Positions 33,001 through 43,340 of a DNA stretch of 64,000 bases are shown piece after piece. The stretch is taken from contig JAEVLN010000026.1 of NCBI GenBank assembly GCA_018350325.1, positions 1-64,000 of the forward strand, in the 5' to 3' direction. Within the stretch, counting starts at the first letter, position 1; each line of letters begins with the position of its first letter. Origin of the DNA: Globodera rostochiensis (Eukaryota; Nematoda; Chromadorea; Rhabditida; Heteroderidae). The translations under genes and the position numbers were made by a program. The notes below the pieces were generated by a model. It saw only the letters and a program-made list of their open reading frames with translations. It made no database searches and was not told the DNA's origin.

Positions 33001-35087
33001 CTGTTTAAAGGTATGGTTTAAAAAGAGCAAAAACACTAAGTTTTTGGTAGTTTTCGATTATAACTTTTTTTTGAAAAGGATCTGCCTAATCACCTCGTTA
33101 ATTTGAATAAAAATCTACCCAACAAATGGTAACAAATTAGTTCAGGTTGGTTGGTTGGTTTCAAGCAAGTTATTGTAGTTCAAAGTTCTCTGGCTCCCAG
33201 TATTTCTTCGATCGAGAACGTCGAGATTTGATCGAGAATCTCGATCGGTTCGATTTCTAGTGAACACCCAGTTGAACGCTCCACATAATTTGGTATTTTG
33301 TCTTATCACATTTTGTACATCAGAGCAGGTGACATTGTGCGACTTTGAAATCCGCGTTCTCGGCAACGTCCACCGGCACACCGTGCAGTGTGTGCTCGTT
33401 ATCAACATGTACGTGAGACGGAGGGGAGGGGCTCATGTCATTAATAGAGATTGGACTAGGTAGACTCAGACTCAGAGAGTGGTGGTGGTGTCGTGGTGGG
33501 GCCTGGGGGAATGGAAAACGTTGGGCCCCGGCCCAAACCTGGGGGATAAGATTTTAATCCATTTTTCCGTCTTTCATCTCCACAGGTTCCTGGAGAAGAT
33601 TTTCGTGTTCCTCTGGCTCTGGTTCCTCTTCCTCTCCTTTCTGTCCATCATCAACGTTTCCGCCTGGTTGGCTACCGTCGCGGTGCCCGTCTGTCGGGAG
33701 GCGTTCGTGCTGAAGTATTTGGACGCGTGCCCGGAGGAAACGCGCGCCTCCACCGACGTGCATCTCTTCTGCGAGAAATTTCTTCGCACTGACGGCGTTT
33801 TTCTGCTTAAAATGGTGCGCGCTTTTAGCTGACAAACGAGTTAAGGAACTCGGCAAATTAAATTTAAATATAAAAGTCAAAATAGTTGAAACCCCCACAT
33901 ATGTAGTTTCCGAATATTTTTTTTCATTATGCTGTTTTGAAAAACATTTGGATCTTCTCCAATACTGTCTTTTATTCTTTTAACTATTTGATTGCAATTA
34001 GAGTAGGCCGGGACCGGGATCCCGACCGGGATCGGTCGGGATTATCCCGGTTTTTGGAATCCCGATCCCAGTTTTTGAAAAGTCGTAATCCTAATCCCGG
34101 TAGGGCCGGGATTAACTGGGATAAAAACCTTACTATGTAAATTATTTTATGACTTTCTCTGAACATTTACGGTGGTGTAAACCAGGGATGGTGACATTTT
34201 TTGGGCTTGGAATTCCGAGTTCCGAATTCCGAAATTTTAAGGAAAAAATCGAACTTTTCGGGTGTTACGCAACTTTGCAAAAAAAAAATTTAAATTTTGG
34301 TTGCAAATCTCTAACAAATTCTTTATAATTTCAAAGCGATATTGGCACCGCCGACCCCCACCCCCCCCCCAAAAAGTGTTAGTTGTTTCAACATTAACCA
34401 TTACAAAATAAAAAAAATTCCCCCATTGTCAATCCCAATCCCGGTTCAAAATGCTGGTCCCGATCCCGGCTTTTACGGTCCCGGCCAATCCCGGTCCTGA
34501 TTTTTCCCACAAATCCCGGTCCCGGCCTACTCTAATTGCACAATTTTTTTGGGGGAAAGAAAGAAAAATCTACAGTATCTCTTTTTGAGGTTGGGAAATC
34601 AGAACGGTAGCGATAAACAAAAAATGGAAGAAAACATAAAAGCAACAAACGGCTCCAAAACATTGTCCCAATCCATTCTTAAAGACGAAGAATCACTTAT
34701 CCACAAAACAGGTGTCTGCCCATGCGGGCAACATTATGTGTGCACGGCTGTGCGAGACGCTTTGGGTCCTATTCCAGCAGTGGAGAGCCAGCACAAAAGT
34801 CTGTGTGCCTGCTGTGGCTTTCCCTTCTGTACAATTCATTTTGAATCTGTCTGCTGCTTAAGGTGCTGACGGGCAGTGCCCGGAAGGAATCAACGGGCAG
34901 CATGGCGCTGGCGGCGGAGGACACCACCACAAAGCCGTCGTTGGGCATCGCCAGGCTGCGCAAGTCGTCCGGCGAACGGAGGGCGCCAAGTAGGGAAACC
35001 GGAGGACTGATGTTAGCCGCTTCCCCCTTAGGGGGAGCAGGGCTTACCACCACCAGCTTTGTGGATATGCGACCACATTTTGTGTGA
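30073..35087 (+). CDS. Innexin (gap-junction channel protein)
   Basis: Fifteen exons join in frame to 462 residues: 30073-30154, 30206-30344, 30402-30479, 31466-31535, 31777-31827, 31877-31948, 32030-32126, 32196-32208, 32484-32552, 32607-32667, 32772-32807, 33329-33408, 33586-33814, 34712-34798, 34863-35087. Family landmarks come in order: [18 protein letters not shown] (first membrane segment), two Cys in loop 1 ([23 protein letters not shown]), the IGYYQWVSF signature, [29 protein letters not shown], two Cys in loop 2 ([20 protein letters not shown]), [11 protein letters not shown] (fourth segment) and DGVFLLKM. Innexins form intercellular channels in invertebrates. The Ser/Thr-rich C-tail is variable in the family. 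Exon 8 is only 13 bp. Intron 3 (about 1 kb) and intron 13 (about 0.9 kb) hold foldback elements. It converges with the SAM carrier gene. Confidence 0.93.
30781..31433. mobile_element. Foldback element in innexin intron 3
   Basis: Both ends are built of TTTTCGTCAATGGACTC / GAGTCCAATGACGAAAA and CGTTGACGAA motifs in opposite orientation (30781-30870 and 31350-31433). The middle contains the GATCACGAATATGACA...CATCATCTGAT motif also seen at 36330, 44020 and 44550. No target duplication was identified. Confidence 0.7.
33997..34534. mobile_element. Inverted-repeat element in innexin intron 13
   Basis: Ends TTAGAGTAGGCCGGGACCGG and its complement CCGGTCCCGGCCTACTCTAA, next to a short ATTGCA direct repeat (33991-33996, 34535-34540). 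Both arms are strings of CCCGGT / GGGATC units. Related ends (TAGAGTTGG...) occur at 35134-35315 and 52562-52760. Confidence 0.65.
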
Positions 35088-35757
35088 CGTGATGACAGCT
35101 GGCAGCAGGAAGGGCATTGGCATTCCGCACTAATTAGAGTTGGCTGGGACTGAAATAATTTTTTTTATTTTGGTCCCAATTTTTCAATTTCTTCAAAACT
35201 CCTTTATAAAAAAGTCCCGGTTTTTTACCAATGATTTTTTTTTTTTTTTTTTGTCCACAAGTCCTGGGTTTTTTGACCGGGATTTTTCCTAAAATCGCGG
35301 TCCCGACCAACTCTAATCCTTCAACTAATGGGTTTGCATTGTAATCCAAGGCGCTTGCCTGAAATGCAAGTCTTTTCTTTCGCCACTATCTGGAACTCAG
35401 TCCGTTTCTCGCATTTTCAAAGCTTTTCACATAAACTCACCAATCGGGTGATCTCATAAAGAAACAACCCTTGGCACAAACATATTTTTTTCTTTTATTT
35501 TGGTCTCTTAAATCATAAATGTTAGTCTTGAGGAAACAACATATGCCATTTCTTACACTCAAATGATGTAAAATAACAAATTTTATTTTGAGCATAAATT
35601 CAATGAAATTTGAGCCGATTTTTGTGGGGAGTGTTGATACGGGTGGCGTGGGATTAGCAATTTCGTAGATTTTCAATGTTTTAAAGAAAGAAAGCGGAAG
35701 GAATAATAAAATTGGAAGTCGGGAAATATGAAAAATAAACACTTTATTAACAATAGC
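35088..35757. other. Convergent intergenic region with a small MITE
   Basis: An inverted-repeat element at 35134-35315 has the ends TTAGAGTTGGCTGGGAC and GTCCCGACCAACTCTAA. The rest is AT-rich. The minus-strand polyadenylation signal of the SAM carrier is at 35743-35748. Confidence 0.6.
35743..35748 (-). terminator. AATAAA polyadenylation signal of the SAM carrier
   Basis: AATAAA on the minus strand, nine bases after the stop codon at 35758. Confidence 0.7.
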
Positions 35758-38700
35758 CTAGAAAAGTAAGTGTGTTGTCCGCAGGGATGCTTCGAAAGCG
35801 AAGAAGAAAATGAACCCTCCGGCGCCCATCCACAATGCCCGAGGCAGAACACCAGCGAAAAGACAATTCTGAGGTTAAAAAGCATCAAAAGACTTCAGAA
35901 TGTCCAATACGCGCGCAAAACAGCAATCAAACAATTTCGGACCCCAAAACATTCGTTTATCGTAAATATGCACCCCAAGTGTCGATGTTACGGGTAATTC
36001 CGGAAAAAACCGATTAATTTTGGAAATTTAATTTTGAAAGGCTATAACTTTTTTTTAAACTCAACCAAATCAGATAAACACAGGGTTGTGATCTCAAATT
36101 TTTAAAAGCAGCAAGATCGACATTTCTTCATTAAAATCAAAAATCGATTATTCTTTGGGGGTTTTGATTCTGCATGGCATATTGATGGTCGCCCAAAAAA
36201 TGGTACTTGGGGTTCGTTAGGCTTAAGCCTAAGCCACTCTGGCTTGGGGTTTGTTAGGCTTAGGCCTAAGCCTATTAATGTAAAAACGGATAACAAATGG
36301 AAAAATTTTTCAAAAAATCATAAATGTTGAAATCATAGATTGGATGATGTCAAATGATAAATCTGATGTCATATTCGTGATCAGCGACTCGACAACCCCG
36401 GAGTCAGAAAGAGGAAGCCCTGTATATAAGACACCATTACCATTTTTTTGTTTAAGAAAGATATGGATATGTTTCTTGACTTTTTATTTTATTTTCAAAA
36501 AATGCACTCCTAAAAATTTACTTTTCGCGACTAAGAATTCTGCCACCAAAAAATGAAAATTTTTAAAATTCTGATTATTTTCAAAAATTTTTTCTGAAAT
36601 GCCTTTAATTTACATATAAAAATTTTAATTTCTTTTATTACTTCAAGAAGAAAAAACTTGCCCTTCAAATTTTAGCAGTTTATTTTTTAAAATCCACAGA
36701 AAACCTAACCAACATCAAAAGTAAGCAAAAAGCAGCATTTTCAACAAAAAAGCAGCATTGGCCTTTCAAAAAAATAGCAAAAAGCTGCTAAAGCAGCAGA
36801 TATCACAACCCTGGATAAACAAGATGCCATTCGAAAACTCTAAATGAGAAGAATCATTTTGGAAAAAGTTCAATGTAAAAAAATGCACCTTTTAATGAAA
36901 TCAACTTTTTAACGAATTTTTTAATTGTTTAGCTTTGGCTTAATAATAGCTGTTAAGCGTAGAACTTTCGAATGGCATCTTTTTTATTTAATTTGGTTGA
37001 GTTAAAAAAAGATAAATAGTACATAAACTTTCAAATTTTAGAATTTCTGAAATTACCCGTAACATCGATAATCCGTTAGTCAATGGGTAAGTTATCAGTG
37101 AAATTGAGCCACATTAAATCGTTGTGAACCGGTTACACTACGTTTTGCCAACTCAGCAAAAATATTACGTTTTGCCAACTGTTAATTTTGCCAACTTTAC
37201 GTTTTGGATGATTTGAGCATGTTTTTTGAATGTTTCAAGGCCAAAAGATTCCAAATAAATTTTGAAATCAAAAAACCTTTGAATTCGGGGATCGAAATTA
37301 GTCGAAATTTAAGTTTTTGATGAGTTGGCGAAATGAAACATTTTGCTGGGTTGGCAAAACGTAATATTTTTGCTGAGTTGCCAAAACGTACCATTTTTGC
37401 TGGGTTGGCAAAATGTACAGTTGGCAAAGTACCGTTGGCAAAACGTACTGACATGACACCCTACGAACCCCCCCCCCCACCCAAAAAAAAATGGTTAAAA
37501 GTCAAGGGCAGAGTCAGGAATTTTTTTCGGGGGGGGGGGGATCCAAAAGCTGATGATTCTTAGGGGTGTATTTTTTGAAAAATCAAAAAAAAGTCGATTC
37601 TTAGGGGTTTTTGGTCCAAAATTACAAAATTTTGAAAAACAAAAGGGTCCCCCTTTGGTTTTTTTTTCTCTCAAACAAATTTTCGGGGGGGGGGGGGGTG
37701 GGGGCGGGCCCCACGGCCCCCCTCCCCCTGGCTCCGCCCATGTTAAAAGTGACTCAGCACCGCGCTCGCTGTCTTTGGATTGGGCTAAACAACTCACAAT
37801 TCCTTCGTTCCTGAGCATGTGGACAGCGGTTGGGATAAGCCGAGTCTGTCTGCTTCTGTCGAGCATCACCCGCGTTTTCAGCACATCAAATGGCCTGAAA
37901 AAATGGTTCTGCTGCTGTCAATGAATGTAATTCGCCTGTCGCGACTGAGACCAAAATTGGGGGGGATGTTGCCCCGGTGGGCAAATTTGGTTCAGCCGGA
38001 ATGCTTGGGGGAGGGGTGTCGAACCAAGGGGATTTGTTGGGGGTTCACTTCTTTATTCGTCAATATTCCAGGGACAATTGCATCGGTTAAAGCCGAGGGG
38101 AAGATAGGGGGAGAGGGGTTTGTATAGAACGGAGGGGGTGGTTGGCCTAACAGGGAGGAGGAGCGGCCACTGAACTGAACTGCCCGGGGAGTAAAGAGAG
38201 TTGTCTTAAATAGCCAGTGAGTTCTAGTTGAGATGAGGTTGAAGGATCGTGGGAAAGTCGGGAGGACTTCATGTGGGAAAGGCCAGTGATTGCTGAGGGG
38301 GAGATCGATGGGAAGCGATAGGGACATAAGTTTATGGTAAAGTCTTTCCGGTCGGTTTATGTGACCGGAAATTGCGGGAAATGGGGAGAGCGGGGAGGGG
38401 GCGTGGGAAATGGATTTCGCGATCCGCGACACGCCTAACCCTGGGTCGGGAGGACTTCATGTGGGAAAGGCCAGTGATTGCCGAGGGGGAGATCGATGGG
38501 AAGCGATAGGGACATAAGTTTATGGTAAAGTCTTTCCGGTCGGTTTATGTGACCGGAAATTGCGGGAAATGGGGAGAGCGGGGAGGGGGCGTGGGAAATA
38601 GATTTCGCGATCCGCGACACGCCTAACCCTGGGCCAGGCACGTAGCCAGGATTTTTTTAGGGGGGGGGGGGAAATCGATTCTTAGGAGTGTAGAATTTCT

Positions 38701-40992
38701 GCTGTTTAAATGAACAAGACTAAGTAGGTAATTAGCTACTGTCCTAGCATTATTCCTTATATGATAAAACCCCAAGAGCTAAACACCAAAAATTGCCAAA
38801 ATACGGAATAAAAATTCTCTCTCATTTTTAAAAATTACAATATCTTCTTTCTTGTATTGTGAATATTGCAAAACAAAAGCCCCCACCACCTATTGTTTTT
38901 TTTCTCAAATTTCACAATTCCATATTTACTAGGGATGTTCGAGAGTCTCGGTCTCGAATTTCGGCAAACTTCAAGTCTCGAACGTCTCTATTATTTACGT
39001 TGTGAGTGCAGCGGCCGTCAGTCCGGCCAGACTTCCACAGGCGGCGGACAGCAATGGCGTGCAATGCTCGTGTCCCCATTTTTGTCTAATTTGGCGCTTC
39101 AAAAACTCCCAAAGAGGGAATTCGATGAAGGAGAAGGGAATCTCTCTGGCAATAGTGCTTGCATAGCCTAAAAAGGTTTAATTTAATTTCAAGGGATTTT
39201 GACTTATCAACATTTCTTTCAAAAAGGTTTTTGTCAAGGAATTTTCAAAATTGCATATTTTTTTTGTTGCGAATTCTGCTTAATTTTGGGGAGGGTAGGG
39301 GGGGGGAGGTCGGCGGTGTCGATATGCACCGCCGAGAAGTTTGAATTTTTGCCTCTATTTGTTAAGAAAATTGGGGCAGAAATGATTAATTTTGCAAACC
39401 AACAGGGCCCCCTCCTCTGGCTTTTTTTCTCAAAAAAGATTTCGGGGGGGGCTCGCCCCTTTGACCCTCCCCTGTGCACGGCCTGACCAATTGTCACCTT
39501 TGTAGAATCCTCGGATGCCGCTCCTTGTCCTGTACAACTCCTTGCCGATGTGTAACAGACCCAAAGATGGGCTCGTTTGACTACGCTGTTTGACAATTTC
39601 GGTCGGCACTCGGACCAAACATGCGACCAGTTCACCAAATGTCGCACTCAAAGCGTCCATCAGAGGCACTTAATTTGAAAAAATGTTTTGAGTTATTTGT
39701 TGAACGCAACAATGTTTAAATACTAGGTCGTTGTTGCATAAAAAAGTTCGGTTTTTGTTTGTCCGGACCGGGATTTTTGGGAAAGAAAGACCGGGATTGA
39801 GAAAATTAAAAAACAGGGATTTTATAACATCATCTATCTATTTTTTGTTTTGTAGTAAAAATGCAACTATTTCTTAATGTATTTTATTCGCCTGAATGTT
39901 ATGAGCATTTTGTACCAAATTTGTTATGTTCACTGAGAGGGCCCGGGGCAGGCACGTAGCCAGGATTTTTTTTGGGGGGGGGGGGTAAAAAGTTAATTCT
40001 TAGGGGTGTGTTTTTCGAGTTTTATTGCATTTTTCTTAAGCAATTTTTTTACAAAATGATCGGGTTTTAGGAGTGGTCGGCGGTGCCGATAGGCGCCGCC
40101 AAAAATTTTTTCATTTTTTGATGTGAATTTGTTAAAAAAATTTGTAAAAGTGCAAAACAAAAGGGTCCCCACTATGCCAGCATTTCGGGGGGGGGGGGGC
40201 ATCCCCCCCCCCTGGCTACGGGCCTGGCCCGGGGTAACTATTTTGTTGAATAAGATTGTCGTTTTTGATTTTCTCCAATAAAAATGTTTATTTAACAAAA
40301 GTGATCTTTTACATGCAACGCCCCCTATAAGAAGAAAATAAGATTACGCGGCACTGTGAAGCCAAAACGTTTGGTTACTTCGTTGGCATTGTAATAAGTG
40401 ATGAAAAAAAGGGCTGAGCCGGGTGCCGAGCCGATCGCTACCTAAAAAATGGTTGTATTTTTTCGTAAATTTATGGCAACAAATACCGCCGGAACGCCTC
40501 TGTAAATGTTGCGAAATCCGCCAGACGCTTTGAATCCGGCCTTACTTTGCATCCGAGTCTGAAATGGAATTCGGCGCTGAACCACAACAACAAAATTAAA
40601 GAAAATCGTCGATTGTTCGTTTAGTGTGTACAATTTAACCCAATTACAAGAAAACCCAAACTTCAATTAATAGGCCCCTTGGTTACCCCCTAATGCATTA
40701 AGCAGTACTTAATTAAAGGGAAAATTCGCCTGTTGAACCACAACAACAAATTATTATTAAAGAGCATTTCGTTTAGTGTGTAAAATTAATCCAATTAACA
40801 AGAAAAACAAAAATTCAATTATCTATCCCTCAATGCCTTAATTAAAGGGCAAGTCCCAAAGGAAAACACTTTAATTGTGTCCAACGGATAAAGGCTCAAA
40901 TCCACCGCTAACCCAGCCGAAGCCCCGGCCAAAAGCCATCGAATTTGGCGAGGGAGGTCACGATCAACGCCGTTGTTGACGTTATGTTCCAT
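35758..40992 (-). CDS. Mitochondrial S-adenosylmethionine carrier (SLC25A26 family)
   Basis: Seven exons, 40992-40870, 40558-40487, 40441-40348, 39668-39498, 39167-38999, 37894-37798 and 35868-35758, give 278 residues, the family length. The three mitochondrial-carrier repeats are clear: YPLDTIKTRMQSKAGF with GSAPGSALFF, VRVPTEIVKQRSQT with YASTIAREIPFSFIEFP, and TPFDVLKTRVML with LFAGVLPRALWMGAGGF. Glu in place of Asp in the second PX[DE] motif (VPTEIVKQR) and ACLVRVPTE point to the SAM carrier rather than other SLC25 members. It exchanges cytosolic SAM for mitochondrial S-adenosylhomocysteine across the inner membrane. Several introns are swollen by nested hAT- and MULE-like elements, the longest near 1.9 kb. 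It starts 113 bp after the stop of the Tim44-like gene on the same strand and may be the second gene of an operon. Confidence 0.92.
36081..36814. mobile_element. hAT-type element (734 bp) with TTAGGC palindromes
   Basis: 8-bp target duplication GATAAACA (36073-36080, 36815-36822). Ends are CAGGGTTGTGATCTC and GATATCACAACCCTG. The interior (36210-36275) has GTTAGGCTTAAGCCTAAGCC and GTTAGGCTTAGGCCTAAGCC, as in the element at 25196. It is nested in a larger inverted repeat whose ends, TGTTACGGGTAATTC (about 35985) and GAAATTACCCGTAACA (about 37050), face each other. The whole lies in the last intron of the SAM carrier. Confidence 0.9.
37131..37455. mobile_element. MULE-like foldback element, second copy
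   Basis: Left part GGTTACACTACGTTTTGCC and right part GGCAAAACGTACTGACATG, with the GTTGGCAAAACGTACC series and the same central sequence (GGCCAAAAGAT, GAATTCGGGG) as 25881-26421. It is shorter, and I could not confirm a target duplication. Confidence 0.75.
37503..37742. mobile_element. hAT-type MITE (240 bp)
   Basis: 8-bp direct repeat TTAAAAGT on both sides (37495-37502, 37743-37750). Ends CAAGGGCAGAGTCAGG and CCTGGCTCCGCCCATG are variants of CAGGCACGTAGCCAGG. Poly-G runs lie next to each end. Confidence 0.85.
38256..38635. repeat. 188-bp tandem duplication in SAM carrier intron
   Basis: GTCGGGAGGACTTCATGTGG occurs at about 38258 and 38446. The two units are nearly identical. The long minus-strand frames here repeat with the unit and have no family features. 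Confidence 0.85.
39949..40226. mobile_element. hAT-type MITE (278 bp) with clear ends
   Basis: 8-bp target duplication GCCCGGGG (39941-39948, 40227-40234). Ends CAGGCACGTAGCCAGG and CCTGGCTACGGGCCTG, each followed inward by a long G or C run, and the CGGCGGTGCCGATAGGCG hairpin inside. This copy defines the family. Diverged ends occur at 24675, 38635, 41509 and 46144-46354. Confidence 0.9.
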
Positions 40993-41002
40993 TATTTTTT
41001 TT

Positions 41003-41013
41003 CTAAATGCAAA
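41003..41013 (-). promoter_or_regulatory. Splice acceptor just upstream of the SAM carrier start, likely trans-splice site
   Basis: On the minus strand TTTTCATTTGCATTTAG ends at 41003, ten bases before the ATG at 40992, with no upstream exon between it and the previous stop. In nematode operons such a site receives the SL2-type leader. Confidence 0.5.
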
Positions 41014-41105
41014 TGAAAACTATTACAATTCACAACCTCAATGAAATTGAAAAAATATTTGGCAGAAATTTGACAGAGCATAATTTTAAAAGGTGTTGTT
41101 TTCAT

Positions 41106-42233
41106 CTAACAATGATGGATCGCGTCCAATGCAAATTCACAATCAAAAAAATTTATGTCGGTAATGCGCCAACGGCCGGCATTCTTCTCTTCAAAACTGT
41201 GCAATAATCGGCCAAGTCTTAAAATTATCGATTATTTTAGAAGAGGTGTCAATCAATAGGCACCGCTCAAGTTGTGAGCCCAAATTTTAACGAATTTTGG
41301 GCACTTCTTTAGAGTGGGGGTTGATGTTTTTTTCATGGTCGGCGGTGCCGATCGGCGCCGCCAATAAAATTTTTTGGATTTTTGATGACAATTTGTTAAG
41401 AAAATTAGCCAAAAAAATTGTAAAAGTGAAAAACAAAAGGGTCCCCCCGCTTGTTTTTTTTCTTCAAATTTCATTTCGGGGAGGGGGGAGTTACCTCCAC
41501 CCCCCCCTGGCTACGCCACTGGTCTAAATTGCTATTTGTATAGTAGTATAGTTTTCCTTAGAGGGAGGAATACAATAAAAATTTTTGTGTAAAAAACGAA
41601 CGTCATATTGCAGATAAGAAAATCTTCAGGCTTTGCCAACAGTTTAGCAAGTCGAGGAGCTTCAGAAAAAGTGGCAATTCCCATTGCTTCTTCCTCCTCT
41701 ACAAATTGCTTGGAATACGCCCATTTCCTCTGCGGTGTTCGGTCAATGTAAAAGATGAACGTGCTGAAGAACACGCGCTCCTCATTTGGTTCCTGCAGTT
41801 CTAAAATGTGGCCAACATGAACAAACAGTCAAATGTAAAATTATTTGTTTAACTTTTGTGGACAGCTTTATGTGCTACGCCGGACGAGTGAATGAATCCG
41901 TTAATCAAATGTTGTCGATTAAATTGAAGTCGCTGTTCCAACTGATCACTGGGCAATTCCGGTATCCGCTGTTTCATATAATCAGTCAGTTTTTCTGTTG
42001 AAATTTCGCGGAATTTGTCAAATTGTCGTTCGCGCAGATTCAGAGCTGCGAGGATTGCCGCCTTTTAGTAAAAAAAACGGGTTTGCCATTATTTAAAAAT
42101 TAAAACTAATTAAAAACCTGAACAGCACCGTCCATAAATTTGTCGTAACTATAACTTGGGTCAAACCAGCTATACGTCAAACGGTGGATTGGATTGAAAA
42201 GCTTTCGCCAAACATCCACCGATCGCATGACCA
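41106..42233 (-). CDS. Tim44-like mitochondrial protein, possibly MAIP1 family (5' end unresolved)
   Basis: Four exons join in frame: 42233-42118, 42061-41854, 41800-41602 and 41217-41106 (about 211 residues). The first carries LFNPIHRLTYSWFDPSYSYD then KFMDGAVQ, which resembles the start of Tim44/mL45-type domains. Next come REISTEKLTDYMKQRIPELP and FFSTFIFYIDRTPQRKW, and the end reads RWRITDINFFDCELH, like the closing strand of that fold. From memory the pattern is nearest MAIP1, a matrix protein that works with m-AAA protease. mL45 or another Tim44-like protein is possible. An exon with SKSPEDFLRIPQNDPRPFF near 42330-42440 may belong upstream, but I found no donor for it. The third intron contains a CGTAGCCAGG element fragment (to 41515). 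The SAM carrier follows after 113 bp. Confidence 0.6.
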
Positions 42234-42772
42234 CTGTTGGTGATTTGAAAATGTAAAAATGTGACATCTCGATGCTATTGTACTGCTTAATCTTTAATTT
42301 ATAACAAGATAGAACCCATTTTAAAAAAATTTTTCAGTCGTGATCGGCTTTTTCGGGATGAAAAAAGGTCTTGGATCATTTTGCGGAATCCTCAAAAAGT
42401 CCTCCGGCGACTTGGAGAGCCAATGGGAAATCTTGAAGAAGGAGAGAACAAGAAGCACAAGTGAATGGCTATCTAAGCATACACTCAAAACCTCATGACT
42501 AGGGCTCGGATTTATATGCACCAAAAATGGCCAAAACATGCATTTTTAACATTTTTTTGCCAAAATATGCTACAAAATCCTCAAAATATGCAAAATTTCG
42601 TTTTTTATTGCATTTTTGTTAAAGAATTTTGAGTCAAAAAAGTAAATATGCAAAACATGCAATTTCAAAATGGTCAAAAAAGAAAAAGACCAACGTAACA
42701 ACAATCTTTTTTGAGCTAATTATATCGAAACTTTTAACCAAATTAAATTCCATGCAATAATGTACAAAAGAA

Positions 42773-43319
42773 GGGTAATTTAGATGGTTCCCCCCCCCTT
42801 TTTGAAAAAAAAAGAAATTTAGTGTTCAATGTCGAAATAAACTAGTTTCTATAGGTTTTTCTGGTCGTAGAATCCGAATCTGACCTCCGTTTCGACCGAT
42901 TCCGAAGCCCGGACCTGAATTCGAACTTTTTTTTTTGAAAACGCCATTCTGGAATTTCTACCTTATGTGGGTCTGGGACGAAACCGAGCAATTCATATAC
43001 CAATCGACTCCTCTCTAAACCTAACGCACGAAAAGTTAGACAGTAAGGTGGAAAATAGCAGCCAAAGTACTACGGCGGCCAATCACATGCTCGCTGTTGG
43101 CGGGCCGTTACACGGCCTTTCATTTGGTGAATTTAAGAAAAAATGGCATTTTCAAAAAAAAAAAAGTTCGAATTCAGGTCCGGGCTTCGGAATCGGTCGA
43201 AACGGAGGTCAGATTCGGATTCTACGACCAGAAAAACCTATAGAAACTAGTTTATTTCGACATTGAACACTAAATTTCTTTTTTTTTCAAAAAGGGGGGG
43301 AACCATCTAAATAATACCC
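42773..43319. mobile_element. Foldback element (~547 bp)
   Basis: Arms of about 160-190 bp run from GGGTAATTTAGATGG at the left and from CCATCTAAATAATACCC at the right. They contain AGAATCCGAATCTGACCTCC and its complement. A unique centre (about 43000-43110) carries no recognisable gene. AAAAG occurs just outside both ends, but I do not claim a firm duplication. Confidence 0.75.
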
Positions 43320-43340
43320 AAAAGGAGTCAGGAATGAATG

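Noticed and set aside
33423..33580. Upstream extension of the fourth innexin membrane-segment exon (frame from 33479)
   Set aside because: A CTCCACAG acceptor at 33585 and the phase of the preceding exon place the exon start at 33586. The earlier codons are intron.
37992..38432. A 146-codon frame on the minus strand
   Set aside because: Part of it is duplicated with the 188-bp tandem repeat. It lies in an intron of the SAM carrier and has no family features.
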